From assembly GCF_014696065.1 (NCBI RefSeq), contig NZ_JACJPL010000024.1:248001-312000 (forward strand): a stretch of DNA of 64,000 bases. The letters are read 5' to 3'. Positions 18,530 through 28,500 of this stretch are shown piece after piece. This DNA comes from Leptolyngbya sp. FACHB-261 (GTDB taxonomy: Bacteria > Cyanobacteriota > Cyanobacteriia > FACHB-261). The notes below the pieces were generated by a model that was given only the letters and a program-made list of their open reading frames with translations, was not told the origin of the DNA and searched no databases. The stretch's first letter is position 1. Each line of letters begins with the position of its first letter. The position numbers and the translations under genes were made by a program.

Positions 18530-19111
18530 ATGTCATTGATTGAGGATGTTCTCAACTTCTGGTTTGCTGACGCCCACCAAGATCAAGCCAGCCTGCGTGC
18601 CTGTTCCAAAGTTTGGTTTGGCAAAAAAACAGACTTTGATGATCAAGTTCGGACTCAATTTGTTGAGGTTTATCAGCAAGCGGTTGCTGGCGATCTAGAT
18701 AACTGGCGGCAGTCAGCTCAAGGCTGCTTGGCTCTGATTCTCCTATTTGATCAGTTTCCCCGCAACATGTTTCGAGGTAGCGCCCAAGCCTTTGCCACAG
18801 ATAGCCAAGCGTTAGGTTTAGCCAAGCACGCCTTAGCGCAAGGGTTCGACCGCGAGCTGCTACCCGTTGAACGCTGGTTTCTCTACCTGCCATTTGAGCA
18901 CAGCGAGTCCTTAAGCGAGCAGCAACGCTCGGTTGAGCTGCAACGGCCGCTCGAGGAACAGGTGCAAGGTCTAAATATTCTCCGCTACGCCCTGCGGCAC
19001 CTTGAAGTGATTGAGCGATTTGGCCGTTTTCCCCATCGCAATCGGATTTTGGGCCGCTCTACTACAGCTGAAGAAGCGGAGTTTCTCAAGCAGCCGGGCT
19101 CGTCGTTCTAG
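18530..19111 (+). CDS. DUF924 family protein
   Basis: A 193-residue helical soluble protein. The N-terminal IEDVLNFWFADA and the middle CLALILLFDQFPRNMFRGSA, LPFEHSESL and GRFPHRN are the signature blocks of DUF924, a TPR-like all-helical family of unknown function found across bacteria and plants. Full length for the family. ATG start at 18530. The 340-bp gap upstream contains a tandem duplicate of GTTAGGGCATCAAGTA (18300-18332) and presumably the promoter. Confidence 0.9.
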   Translation: MSLIEDVLNFWFADAHQDQASLRACSKVWFGKKTDFDDQVRTQFVEVYQQAVAGDLDNWRQSAQGCLALILLFDQFPRNMFRGSAQAFATDSQALGLAKHALAQGFDRELLPVERWFLYLPFEHSESLSEQQRSVELQRPLEEQVQGLNILRYALRHLEVIERFGRFPHRNRILGRSTTAEEAEFLKQPGSSF

Positions 19112-19235
19112 CCATGTTGTTCTGATTACCTGACTCTAGCCTGTGGGTCTACAGAGACTGTTCTGACTAGTAAGGCTTGGTTCAAACTGAGGCAGAACCG
19201 CATCAGCCGTAACAATTGGCTCAAGGATAGTTGGC

Positions 19236-19532
19236 TCAGGGTTTCTTGCGAGCACTCGTGCCATTGATATCTTTGGTGATGTCTTTGGTCTCTTCGAGCA
19301 GACGCTCAATGCCAATAATCGCCCGGTCAGTAGCAATATCTTTAAGGGTGTGAAACGAAAAACGCCGCTTGTCCCCTTCGCGATTCCAGGCATCTAACAG
19401 CGCAGCATTGGGATAAGTGCCACTGTTGAGCTGCTCCAACAGCAACGGCCACAATTTCTTAATGGCACTGGCATCACCAACGTAGAGCCTTAAGTGACCG
19501 ATGTGAGCAAGTGCGTAGACGCCAGAGGCCAT
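19236..19532 (-). CDS. Small GIY-YIG-like protein, probably catalytically degenerate
   Basis: A 98-residue protein not annotated by a clear family match. The pattern SGVYALAHIGHLRLYVGDAS at the start resembles the GIY...YIG strands of GIY-YIG nucleases. It is followed by YPNAALLDAWNREG and FSFHTL, which match the usual N..L...WN..G....F.f..L continuation. The catalytic Arg of helix 1 and the metal-binding Glu are not evident, so nuclease activity is doubtful. The C-terminus is Lys/Asp-rich. Stand-alone gene. The fold assignment is my inference from the motif order. Confidence 0.6.
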   Translation of the reverse strand: MASGVYALAHIGHLRLYVGDASAIKKLWPLLLEQLNSGTYPNAALLDAWNREGDKRRFSFHTLKDIATDRAIIGIERLLEETKDITKDINGTSARKKP

Positions 19533-19750
19533 TGCTTATAAAAGCAGGGAGAATTACCAGCAGTCTATTAGTGGTTGTGGTTTAACGCAACCATCTGCTC
19601 AACTGCCGCAGCTTCAGTCAAGGTCTTAGCGTTTGCTTGTAGGCTTGGCTTGCTTACAGGTTTTCTTGCAATTGCACCAATCACCCTGACCGGTTCACCT
19701 TCGGTTCACCTTATCAATTGACCTTGGTCAATCAGCTTGCAGAACTCTAC

Positions 19751-20521
19751 TCAACTCTCCGCTGAACTCTCGCTAGTCGGCCCCAGGTAGCGGCTGAGCA
19801 CAGGAGAGTAAACCTCGTAGATCAGGGAAAAGGGCGCTCCACCATGCCAAAACAGGTAGTGCCTCCCCCAAAATGGCCCAGGCATTTCGAAGGCTTCTTC
19901 CAAAGCCTTGTTGTGGCCCAGAAACAGGGTCCGAATATCTCGGTAAACTTCTCGGCGCGACTGACTCAAACTGATGCCGATGGGCAAGCTAGGGTCTGCC
20001 AGGTACTGATCAATCTGACTGGCTTGCCACCAGGAAACTGCATAGGACAGCCGTAGACCACTCTCGGTTCGCAACCAAACCTGTCGCCGCAGACGAGGGC
20101 CTGGAATGGCAGTCAGCTCTGCTGGCGCACCATCTGCATCAGACCCAATATCGCTGGCGTCCAAGATGTCTACCTGCACGGTTTCGCCAGTTAGCAGCCT
20201 CAGGTTTCGCGTAGCCGAGCCATCGCCCAACAGAAACATCCGCCAGGCTGGTGATAGATGGGCGGGTTGACCAGGCTGCAATAGATCTGGCCCAGCAGTC
20301 CAGACCGGTTTAAGCGCACACCAGGCTTCAGGCTGTGCCCCTGTCTCTGGGCTGTGGGCTGGCAAGGAAACAACGGCTCGTTTTACTCCTGTTGATCCCG
20401 CTCCTGTTGATCCCGCAGACGATTCTAAGCCAATGGCCTGCTGAGGGCTGGGCACTGACCGCTGTTCGAAACAGCCGATATCTTGTGACGCCGAGTATCC
20501 CTTCACCAGACCTCTTAACAA
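19751..20521 (-). CDS. Chorismate lyase, Ycf21/DUF98 type
   Basis: Enzyme that converts chorismate to 4-hydroxybenzoate and pyruvate, the first step toward plastoquinone in cyanobacteria. The conserved domain starts near residue 80 (LSPAWRMFLLGDGSATRNL) and includes RLRRQVWLRT, SYAVSWW, RREVYRDIRTLFLGHN and GPFWGRHYLFWHGG. The first 60-70 residues are low-complexity (GSTGAGSTG) and uncertain. The frame opens just upstream at a TGA, and possible starts are TTG 20521 or in-frame GTG codons further in. No ATG precedes the domain, so the start is unsettled. Confidence 0.82.
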   Translation of the reverse strand: MLRGLVKGYSASQDIGCFEQRSVPSPQQAIGLESSAGSTGAGSTGVKRAVVSLPAHSPETGAQPEAWCALKPVWTAGPDLLQPGQPAHLSPAWRMFLLGDGSATRNLRLLTGETVQVDILDASDIGSDADGAPAELTAIPGPRLRRQVWLRTESGLRLSYAVSWWQASQIDQYLADPSLPIGISLSQSRREVYRDIRTLFLGHNKALEEAFEMPGPFWGRHYLFWHGGAPFSLIYEVYSPVLSRYLGPTSESSAES

Positions 20522-20671
20522 AACTTTTCACGTCCCTGACGGGATCATAAGCTAGGAGATGACCGCTTATCCACTGCTTCTGCCATTTGCCTGCTGTCAT
20601 CGCTCGTCGTTGCTACCCTGGGCTGGACTTCGGCAAGCGATAAAGAACTTCATTTAGCTGTCCAATTGACC

Positions 20672-21271
20672 CTATAGCAACCCACGGGCCTTGAGTTCTG
20701 CCGCACACCACAACAGGGCCAAGGCACTCTTGGCATCAGGCATCTGGGCAGAGCTAGCCAAGTGCATCGCCTCTGCCGCATTCAGCAGAACTCGTTCGAT
20801 CAACTCGCCGTTCTCAAGTGCCTGTGGCTGCTCTAGAGTCACCCCGAGCGCCAGAAAAACGTGGGAGCGCTCATCGCTGCGGCTGGTCGTGGGGTAAAAG
20901 CAACCTTGATAGAGCAGTTCGCGGCAAGTGCCACCGATTTCCTCAGCCAGTTCCTTACGGGCCACGGCTGCCAAAACCGTTTGGGAGACATTGGGATTGT
21001 AGGCATCAGGGTGGTCATGCAGGCCTCCAGCTGGCACTTCTAAGCACCACTGATCGACTGGGTAGCGGTACTGACGGATCAAGACTACGGTTCCGTCTGC
21101 CATCACGGGCACGATGAACACTGCCGCCGGTTGCTGCAAGTATTCGTAGGTGGTTGATTCTTGACCCAGCAGCAATTGGTCCTGCCGTAGCCGTAGCCAG
21201 GGAGTTGCCAAGAGACAGGTACTGCCTAGAAGGTGCCAGCCCAACTGCTTGCCCAACGGTTTGTCGGTCAT
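20672..21271 (-). CDS. Nudix hydrolase, ADP-ribose pyrophosphatase-like
   Basis: A 199-residue nucleotide-diphosphate hydrolase. The Nudix helix reads ARKELAEEIGGT, with the two metal-binding Glu of EExG intact but Lys in place of the usual first Arg. An insertion (HDHPDAYNPNVSQ) separates it from the Gly-Gly of VPAGGL. The preceding IRQYRYPVDQWCLEVPAGG is typical of the ADP-ribose/sugar-nucleotide branch. ATG 21271 has an AGGG site six bases upstream; an ATG ten codons earlier (21301) lacks one. Substrate cannot be fixed from sequence. Confidence 0.85.
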   Translation of the reverse strand: MTDKPLGKQLGWHLLGSTCLLATPWLRLRQDQLLLGQESTTYEYLQQPAAVFIVPVMADGTVVLIRQYRYPVDQWCLEVPAGGLHDHPDAYNPNVSQTVLAAVARKELAEEIGGTCRELLYQGCFYPTTSRSDERSHVFLALGVTLEQPQALENGELIERVLLNAAEAMHLASSAQMPDAKSALALLWCAAELKARGLL

Positions 21272-21383
21272 CGTCACCCTACTGTTGATAATTTTTCTCA
21301 TCTAGCGTTAGCTTGAGGAAGAGGGTTTTCCTCTCCCTTCGCTGTTCGTTGTTTGTTTGTCCCCTTACTTAAACACGTGCCCT

Positions 21384-21974
21384 ATGTCTTCCCATAAATC
21401 GCCTTGCCGTGTTGCTGGCCGCATTGTCCGCTACGAAGCTGCTAATTCTGGTCAAATCAAGCATTTACGGCTGGCAACGGCTGGGGGAGAAGTGGAAGTC
21501 AAAATCCCCAAGTTTCTGCGCTCCACGGTGCAATCAAGTTTGCCTGCTGGAACCTGGGTCGAAGTGATTGGCTATCGCAAGTGGGCTGACAGCCAGATGG
21601 AGATCAAAGCAGCCCTGATTGTGGCAACTGGTACCGTGGCGACTGCTGTGCTAGAGGCAGAAACCGCAATGGAACCAAGTAAGCCAGCGGAGACCAGTGC
21701 CTCTGCCAAGCTAGGCACCATTCAGGTTTGTCAAAAGTCAGACTGCTGCAAGCGCGGTGGTACAGCGCTTTGGAACGCCTTGGAGACAGAGCTGGACCGA
21801 CAGGGCTTGAGCGACCAGGTGAAGCTGAAGGGGACAGGCTGCATGAAGCAGTGCAAAGCAGGTCCTAATCTGGTGGTTTTGCCTGACAAGACCCGCTACA
21901 CCTACGTCAAACCCCAACAAGTCCCACAGTTACTAGAGAAGCACTTCGGTGAAGTGTTCGCCCACCAGAAGTGA
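21384..21974 (+). CDS. 2Fe-2S thioredoxin-like ferredoxin with N-terminal OB-like domain
   Basis: A 196-residue protein with two parts. Residues 5-85 form a small beta-rich domain (VAGRIVRYEAANSGQIKHL) that predicts as an OB-like nucleic-acid or metal-binding fold. Residues 110-190 form a thioredoxin-like 2Fe-2S domain with VCQKSDCCKRGG and GCMKQCKAGPN supplying the four cluster cysteines, as in NuoE or HoxE. This combination recurs in cyanobacteria; the partner is unknown. I prefer ATG 21384 over TTG 21357. Confidence 0.83.
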   Translation: MSSHKSPCRVAGRIVRYEAANSGQIKHLRLATAGGEVEVKIPKFLRSTVQSSLPAGTWVEVIGYRKWADSQMEIKAALIVATGTVATAVLEAETAMEPSKPAETSASAKLGTIQVCQKSDCCKRGGTALWNALETELDRQGLSDQVKLKGTGCMKQCKAGPNLVVLPDKTRYTYVKPQQVPQLLEKHFGEVFAHQK

Positions 21975-22160
21975 GCACTCAGGAACAAGTTATTAACTTG
22001 AGAATGCTTGTAGAAGCTTGACAAAGACTTGGTAGAGGCTTGCAGAGAACCCCTCTCGAACAGCCCCAGTACCGCAAATACAAGCTATTCTCAATTGGGG
22101 CACCACTGGCTTAGGCGATTGGGAACCACGATTTGAACCGCAATGCCAGAGGTCCCAATT

Positions 22161-22442
22161 ATGAGCGGCCGGGTTGTACTCAACCACTCCACCCATGTTC
22201 CCGGCCTGATTCCGATTTTGCATGAACTAGCCCGTCGGGATGGCATTCAAACCATCACACCTGGCGTGCTCAGTTCTGCTCGGGCTCAGGCCCCTCGCTT
22301 GATTCTGCGTATCTCAACACCGATTCGAGGCGGCTTCAAGCTTCAAGCCCGTAAGGGAAAGACGGTGCAGGAAGTGTTTGTGATTACTCGCCTGAGCCAA
22401 GTTGACTTGGAAAGTGCCGTGGCGCAGGTGCTCGATCGCTAA
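22161..22442 (+). CDS. DUF2103 family predicted metal-binding protein
   Basis: A 93-residue conserved cyanobacterial protein. SGRVVLNHSTHVPGLIPIL with two His, and a central IRGGFKLQARKGKTVQEVF, are the hallmarks of DUF2103. The fold looks like a small alpha/beta domain and the function is unknown. Start ATG 22161 has AGAGG eight bases upstream; an ATG six codons earlier (22143) has none. The start overlaps a stretch whose minus strand loosely resembles a tRNA (see rejected items). Confidence 0.85.
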   Translation: MSGRVVLNHSTHVPGLIPILHELARRDGIQTITPGVLSSARAQAPRLILRISTPIRGGFKLQARKGKTVQEVFVITRLSQVDLESAVAQVLDR

Positions 22443-22956
22443 CTGCCTCTAGTCAGAAGCCCATTAACCCTGCAGTTAAGCTAATGCTCAGTCGACGCTG
22501 GAACCGCTTGGGAAAGACAAAGGGTTCAGGAGGCTACTTCCTGGTCCATAGAGCCAGCATGAGTACAGCGCAGCTACAGTTATTTTTAGGATCTCAACTT
22601 CAAGTACATTGAATTTCCTCAGTTTGGCAACAAGTTAAACTTTGGTTGTATTCATAATTTTCTCCTTGAGAGACTGAGTGAGCAGAAGTTGTACAGTATT
22701 CGAAGCCAAATTAAGCAGCAAACTCTATCTTTTAGGAAAGAAATCTAGCTTCTTATTCAATTGGCTTCGGGTCACTTGTCCAACATCCTTATCCTAAAAA
22801 AAGGCACTCAATAGCGCACAAGGTTTTCTGAAAATCAAATTCTAGATTTAGCAACGGAAAATTGCTTGAACGGAAGCTGCCACAAATCTATTACAGGAGA
22901 TCACAGTGTGATCTCCTGTAATAGATTCGGTCTAGGCCCTAATCTAGAAGCCCAAT
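22443..22956. other. 514-bp gene-free region between DUF2103 and cruA
   Basis: Convergent intergenic region, AT-rich in the middle, with no credible coding sequence. The only structure I see is the 20-bp perfect inverted repeat at 22885-22927 near the cruA end. Confidence 0.5.
22885..22927 (-). terminator. 20-bp perfect inverted repeat after cruA
   Basis: Arms 22885-22904 and 22908-22927 are perfectly complementary with a 3-base loop. It lies 30 bp past the cruA stop on the minus strand. The core (TTACAGGAGATCAC) is strong, but the exit on the minus strand is only TTTG, so factor-independent termination is likely but not certain. Confidence 0.65.
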
Positions 22957-25071
22957 TTAGGGCGTATCAGCCTTAGCAACCGTGGGCAAGCTACCCTGAC
23001 GGTAGACCTCCGGTAACTTGGAGCGATTCACAGAAAAGCCTGATCCAGGTTGACCGGCCCCATAGGTGAGCCAGTAGCTCCAAGCCAGCAAGCGGAACCA
23101 GAGCAGCGGATTTTGCGGCTCGATCCAGCGCTGCATCCAGCGCAGAAATGGCGGAACCCAACCAGCCAGCAACACATTTAGCAGAGCATTCCAAGTAAAG
23201 CTTAGATAGCTAACCAGCCAGCGCAGAGCATCTCTCGGTCCAGCCAATTCCCAAATCCAGGGCAGCAGAGCTGGGTTGGTGAAGGCAGCCCGGATCGCCA
23301 TGCGGTTGAAGGCCAGCCAACCAGCGCGATCTTTAATAAAGGCATCGGCAATCTCAGGCGACTCCCCGGCCAAAATGCCGAAGAAGGTATTGAGCATTGA
23401 GTTCACCCGTGCAGGTGGCAAATGCTTGCCGGTAGGGACCATCATGCCTTTGGAGAACAGCCAGGTGACGGCGACGTTGCTTTGGTAGGCACGGATGCGG
23501 TCCAGTTCGCCAGAGGCTAACAGGTCGTACTTCAAGGCTGTGTCTAGCAGCTCAGTCAGACGGGGCAGATTGCGCACCAGTGAGCCAAAGCCGGTAAAGA
23601 CTAGGGGCGATTGCAAAGCCGCCGCATCCCCAACTGCAATCAGTCGGTCAAATCCCACCCGCCGCGAAGTGGCTCCAGTACTGAAATGTCCTGGAATGTA
23701 ACCGAAGGTCGCTTTTTTCCAGACCAATTGGTCCAGATCGCAACGACGATACTCCGGCAAAATTGCGAAAAAGTCTTCGTACATTTCCAGCAGCGAGCCA
23801 GGATTGTCGGGGTGCACTTGGTGGTAGTGGAACAGGTAGAAGGTCAGGTCCTTGCCCTCGCCAGGAAACAGCTCCCAAATCAACTGGCGTCCCCGCGAAA
23901 TATCGCCGTGACTGTAGAGCACATCGCCGTAGCGCGAGTCCCAAACCCCCGGCTCAAAACCATCAGCAATCACTGCACCAACCGTGGGGCAAACGCTGTC
24001 AAAAGCTTTGCCACCATTGAGTTCCCAATTGAGCTGCCAAGCAATGGGAGAGGCAGTACCCATCGCATCGACCACTAAGCGCCCTTGATAATAAGCCAGT
24101 TCACCGGTGGGCAGGTGCCGCGCCGCCACTACCGCTCCTGTGGCGTGGCTATAAACCTGCTCAAACTCAGTCTGATCGCGGATCTCGCCACCTAAGTCGC
24201 GTAGTTTTTGACCGCACAACCGCAACAGCTTCTCAGAATCGAGCGCAATGTTTAAAACCGTGGGCGTATGTAAGACGGGGGCCCGAGCTTGAGGCGGATT
24301 ATTGGCATCAAAGAATTTATTGAAGCCATCTACATATTCACGGGCGATCAAGCCCTCAAATTCAGCCTCACTTAACAGGCCGATTTCAATCAGACTCTGA
24401 GCTTCAGACCGCGAGATATTCCACTCCCGGTTCATCCGACCAAAGGGCAAGCGCTCCAACAACAGCACGCGGTATCCGAGCCGGGCCATCACTGCCGCAT
24501 GAATGACCCCGAGGGCACCGCCCAGGTAGATCAGGTCGTATCGAGAGGTTGCAGGCTCAATATTGGGCGGCAGTCCTTGAATCACCACTTCACGCGGCTT
24601 TTGGGGAGAGCGCACACTTTGACGCCAGCGTTGCTCCCACCAGTAAGCCCGCATCAAATCATATTCACCGTCAGGAAATCTTTGAAAATACTTAACGGTA
24701 AGTGGGTATTTTTGCTCAAGCGCTTCAAAAATCGACTGGCTGTCCGGATTGAAGGCGGGAGGCTCTGGATATACGCAGGGGAAGCGACGACGCACCTGCT
24801 GCTCAAGCTCCCTCAAAAGCTGGGGTTCTCCCGGCAGCATCTGCTGAGCCCAGCGAAATGCTTTTAAGTAGGTAGTGCGCTGCACAGACCAAACAAAGAT
24901 GCTTAATTCCCCGCCTGCAAGGGCAAGCCGGATTCCGTCAGGAGTCACCGTTCGAGCTGGCTGCTCTTGGCTTACCGTAGCAGCCAAAACTGGCTGAAAC
25001 TCTCGCTGGAGCCAGGCCCGAACCGCCTCAAGATCGGGGGTAGGAACTTCTAGATACAGTCGCTCGTACAT
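22957..25071 (-). CDS. cruA: CruA-type lycopene cyclase / FAD-dependent oxidoreductase
   Basis: A 704-residue flavoprotein that in this family cyclises lycopene toward gamma/beta-carotene. A 180-residue N-terminal extension (MYERLYLEVPTPDLEAV) precedes the dinucleotide-binding fold (RYDLIYLGGALGVIHAAVMA), where the usual GxGxxG reads GGALG. The signature REWNISRSEAQSL, the GRLVVDAMGTASP strand and the FAD-contacting LIAVGDAAALQSPLVFTGFG follow, then a C-terminal hydrophobic helical region (WNALLNVLLAGWVPPFL) for membrane association. The long N-terminal extension favours CruA over the shorter paralogue CruP, but I cannot exclude CruP. ATG 25071 chosen over TTG 25080. Confidence 0.8.
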   Translation of the reverse strand: MYERLYLEVPTPDLEAVRAWLQREFQPVLAATVSQEQPARTVTPDGIRLALAGGELSIFVWSVQRTTYLKAFRWAQQMLPGEPQLLRELEQQVRRRFPCVYPEPPAFNPDSQSIFEALEQKYPLTVKYFQRFPDGEYDLMRAYWWEQRWRQSVRSPQKPREVVIQGLPPNIEPATSRYDLIYLGGALGVIHAAVMARLGYRVLLLERLPFGRMNREWNISRSEAQSLIEIGLLSEAEFEGLIAREYVDGFNKFFDANNPPQARAPVLHTPTVLNIALDSEKLLRLCGQKLRDLGGEIRDQTEFEQVYSHATGAVVAARHLPTGELAYYQGRLVVDAMGTASPIAWQLNWELNGGKAFDSVCPTVGAVIADGFEPGVWDSRYGDVLYSHGDISRGRQLIWELFPGEGKDLTFYLFHYHQVHPDNPGSLLEMYEDFFAILPEYRRCDLDQLVWKKATFGYIPGHFSTGATSRRVGFDRLIAVGDAAALQSPLVFTGFGSLVRNLPRLTELLDTALKYDLLASGELDRIRAYQSNVAVTWLFSKGMMVPTGKHLPPARVNSMLNTFFGILAGESPEIADAFIKDRAGWLAFNRMAIRAAFTNPALLPWIWELAGPRDALRWLVSYLSFTWNALLNVLLAGWVPPFLRWMQRWIEPQNPLLWFRLLAWSYWLTYGAGQPGSGFSVNRSKLPEVYRQGSLPTVAKADTP

Positions 25072-25197
25072 CGTGCTCAAAAAATTGTCACCTCAGCTAC
25101 TCGCTGGATTGAAAGTGCGCTATACTTACACCACTTCTTTAGACTTCAAGAAAGTTAACACACTTCCTCATTTTTTAATTTTTAAGGAAACACACTG

Positions 25198-25428
25198 ATG
25201 AATTATCCCATTCCCTCTAGTCCTGAAGAAATTGTTGCCTTACGCCAGCGTCCTGTGGACGAGGATTTGATCGCAGCAGCAATTCTGGGCGTCATTCGCG
25301 TCGCCCGTGCCCAGGGTCAATCTCTGCCGGATGTGATGGCTGAACTGCGTCGAGACGACCAACTGCTCGATCCAGATCTGCGGCGGTGGCTCTGCGGTGT
25401 AGTTGAGCAGACTTGGACCCTGGTTTAG
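25198..25428 (+). CDS. Small conserved hypothetical protein
   Basis: A 76-residue acidic, helical protein (ILGVIRVARAQGQSLPDVMA, then LLDPDLRRWLCGVVEQTW). No signal or membrane segment. I do not know its function. It is divergent from cruA with 126 bp between starts, and the gap contains AAGGAAA just before the ATG. Composition and length look like a genuine gene typical of cyanobacteria. Confidence 0.7.
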   Translation: MNYPIPSSPEEIVALRQRPVDEDLIAAAILGVIRVARAQGQSLPDVMAELRRDDQLLDPDLRRWLCGVVEQTWTLV

Positions 25429-25513
25429 CTCTGCTTTAGACCTGATTTAGACGCTGGTAGCGAACTCAACTAAACACCATAAGCGCCCTAACAGCTTGCT
25501 CTAGGCTATTTGA

Positions 25514-28500
25514 TCATCTTGAAACCAGGCCGTGATGGTCGTAGTTCAAGGTATTTGTAACAGTCTCTAGAAGGCCCTGCTCTAGGTAGGGCTTGGTGAG
25601 ATAGGCGTTAGCGCCTAATTCCAGTGCCATCTGACGGTGCCGGTTGCTGCTGCGGGAGGTCAACATGATCACAGGAATTTGGCTCAAGGCAGGATCTTGG
25701 GCTCGATAGCTCAAGAGTTCAAAACCGTTGAGGCGCGGCATTTCAACATCGCAGATCATCAAACTCACCGCATGTCGTCGCAGTTGCTCCAAGGCTTCTT
25801 GACCATCCCGAGCTTGCACAATCAGGTAGTTCGCCTTTTGCAGCGTTAAGGCGAGGCTTTGGCGCAGCGTAATCGAGTCATCGACTACCAGGATTGTGGG
25901 TCGTCCATTGGCTGGTGCCTTAGGCAATTCCTTCAACAGAGGGGGCTGGGCCAGTTGCCCCGGAGGAAGCGCAGCAGAAGCAGAACTAGGAGGAGCAGGA
26001 GCAGACGGGGACGCCTCAGGTGAGCCCACTAATTGGCTTACTAATTGACCTGGCAATTGACCCGGCAACTGGCCCGGTAATTGCACTAACTGACCCGGCG
26101 CTTGCGACGGAGCAGCCACTGCTGCTTGCTCTAAGACGTAATGAATGAGTGCGGCACCATCCAGGACCAGCGCTAAACGCCCATCCGCCAAGACACTACA
26201 ACCAGAAACATAACTAGGGGGCGCAATCAGAGCCGTACTCACCGACCGGATGACTAGATCTTGTTCGCCTAGAATTTGGTCAACTTCTAGCCCCAAGCTG
26301 TGAATTCCTGATTGCAACAGCAGCAGCGGTTTGGGTAGCAACGTCTCACTGCTGGCATAGAGAGCAATACCTTGGGTCTGGCTCTCAGGCAAAGGTGAAC
26401 TATATGGCAGGAGGTTGGCCAGTTGATGCAGGGGAACTGGATGCTCATCTTCGCCCTTGTACCAATCCAAAACTCTTTGTCCTTGCCAGAGTTGAATCTG
26501 CTCTGCTTCTGGCATCACAATCTGCTCTAGGGCATCGGCAGTAAAGGCGTAAACTGCCCCGCCAGCCTGACAAACAAACAACCGAGAAATGGTCAAGCTG
26601 AGAGGAATTTGCAACGAAAAGGTCGTTCCCTGTTGCAACTGTGAACGCACCGTCACCGAACCTTGCAGGGATTGTAATTGCGATCGAACAACATCCAAGC
26701 CAATACCACGCCCAGATAAATCACTAACCTGGGCCGCCGTGGAGAAGCCAGGTTCAAACAGTAAAATTGAGACCTGCTCGTTAGAGAGATGATCTAGCTC
26801 CTCTGCCGCTAACCAGTTCACTTCGAGCGCTCGGCGGCGGATCTGTTCCGGATTAATTCCTTGCCCATCATCGCTGACTTCGATGATTGTCTTTCTACCC
26901 TGGTGATAGGCGTGGATATGGATTTGTCCGGCGACTGGTTTGTTGTGTTGCAATCGGACTTGACGCGGTTCAATTCCGTGGTCAAAGGCATTGCGGACTA
27001 AATGTAGCAAGGGATCATAAAGTTTTTCAGCAATGGCTTTATCGACCAAAACCTCACTGCCGTGAAGATGCAGCTCAACAGGTTTGTCGTGCACAGCGGC
27101 GAGTTGTTGCAACAGGCGAGGAAAGCGATTAAAAATCGTGCCCAAGGGCAACATTCGCGCTGCAACTAAATCGTCTTGAGTGTTGGTGAGTAGGCGGCGC
27201 TGCTGGTCTAAGACTTGACTGGATTGTTGAACGTGAAAGTCAATTCCCTCAGCGGCTTCTTCGAGTTGCACAGTTTCTTCCCACGCACTCTGTAGAAGCA
27301 CATGAAATTCGCTGTAGGGATCCATTTCAAGGCTGTCGAAGCGATAGAAGGGAGCCTGCTGTGCCCCTGCTAGGGTTTTGACCGGTTGCCGTTGCGGTTT
27401 GGTTACTAATCGGTCTGCCCAGTCGCGGAGCTGACTCAGGGTTTGCTGGTGTCGCTGCAATTGCTGCAGCAATGCCTGAACTGAACTCTGGCTTTGCTCA
27501 TTGCCAAGAGCTTGGCGGTTCTGGTTGGTCAGCAGTTCACCGGCCAGGTAGTTTAGGCGTTCCAATCGCTCTAGCTCGACCCGCACGCTCTGAGCTGGGG
27601 CGCTGGCCTCTTGGGGTTGAGATGCCGGACTAGGACTGAAGCTGGCTGCTTGGGGCGCTGCGGTTGGTGGGGGCGGGGGCTGAAAGCCTGGCTCTAGGTC
27701 TGATAACAGAGTCTCCAGGCTCTCTAGGCCCTCTCCGACCTGTGGCTCAAAACTGGACAGACTCGGCGCTGGCGTTTGATCTGGCCAGCTTTGGTCCGGC
27801 CAAGTTGAATCTTGCTGTATTTGGTCGGCCTCTATTTGGTTGGACCGTGTTGAGTCAGGCTGTGTTGGATCTAGCCAGGATTCGTCGGCCTGTGTTGAGT
27901 CAGGCTGTGTTGGGTCTAACCAAGTCGGGTCGAGCAGTTGCTCCAAAGGCTGTGCCTCTAAAGCCCAACCTTCAGGCGGTAGCTCAGAGCTTTCCTCCAC
28001 AGGCCACTGGCTCACCTCAGCCGTCAAGCTACTAAAGATATCCTCCAGGCTGGGAGTTTCTAAAGTCTCTGCTGCCACCTCTGCGGCGACAGGCTGAGTA
28101 GGAACGATTAAGGCTTGCAGTGCTGGCGATACAGCCCCACCACAGTCCCGGTCCCCCGCCAGTACAGCCGCCTGTCCCTGCTGGAAATCAGCTAGAGCTA
28201 GTTGAGCAATCGTCAGCGCTTGATCAGGGTTGGCGTCGAGCGACTGAAGCGCAGCTTGCGCAATGCTGCCGAATCCTGGCAAGTTTAAAGACTCTGCTAG
28301 ACCAACAAAGACCTCGGCTTGAGTGCGCAGGCTTAAGGCAATGATCCCATCCGAGCCATTTGAGCTATCTAAGCTCTCGGCTTGCGCCACAGTAGTGGCT
28401 AATTGCTCTAAGCGCTTGCTCACTCCAGTTTCGAAGATTGATTGGGTAACATCAAAACCCAATTCGGCAGAGGTTGGAATCTGCGCTTCCTCATCGAAAC

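Noticed and set aside
22118-22205. tRNA-like sequence on the minus strand (GGGAAC acceptor-like start, GAGTGGTTGAGTA D-loop-like, CTCATAA anticodon-loop-like, GGTTCAAATC T-loop-like, GTTCCC end)
   Set aside because: The acceptor arms pair at six of seven positions, but the anticodon stem and T stem do not pair and the D-loop is too long. The region overlaps the conserved start of the DUF2103 gene, whose codons explain it. A tRNAscan-SE run would settle it.
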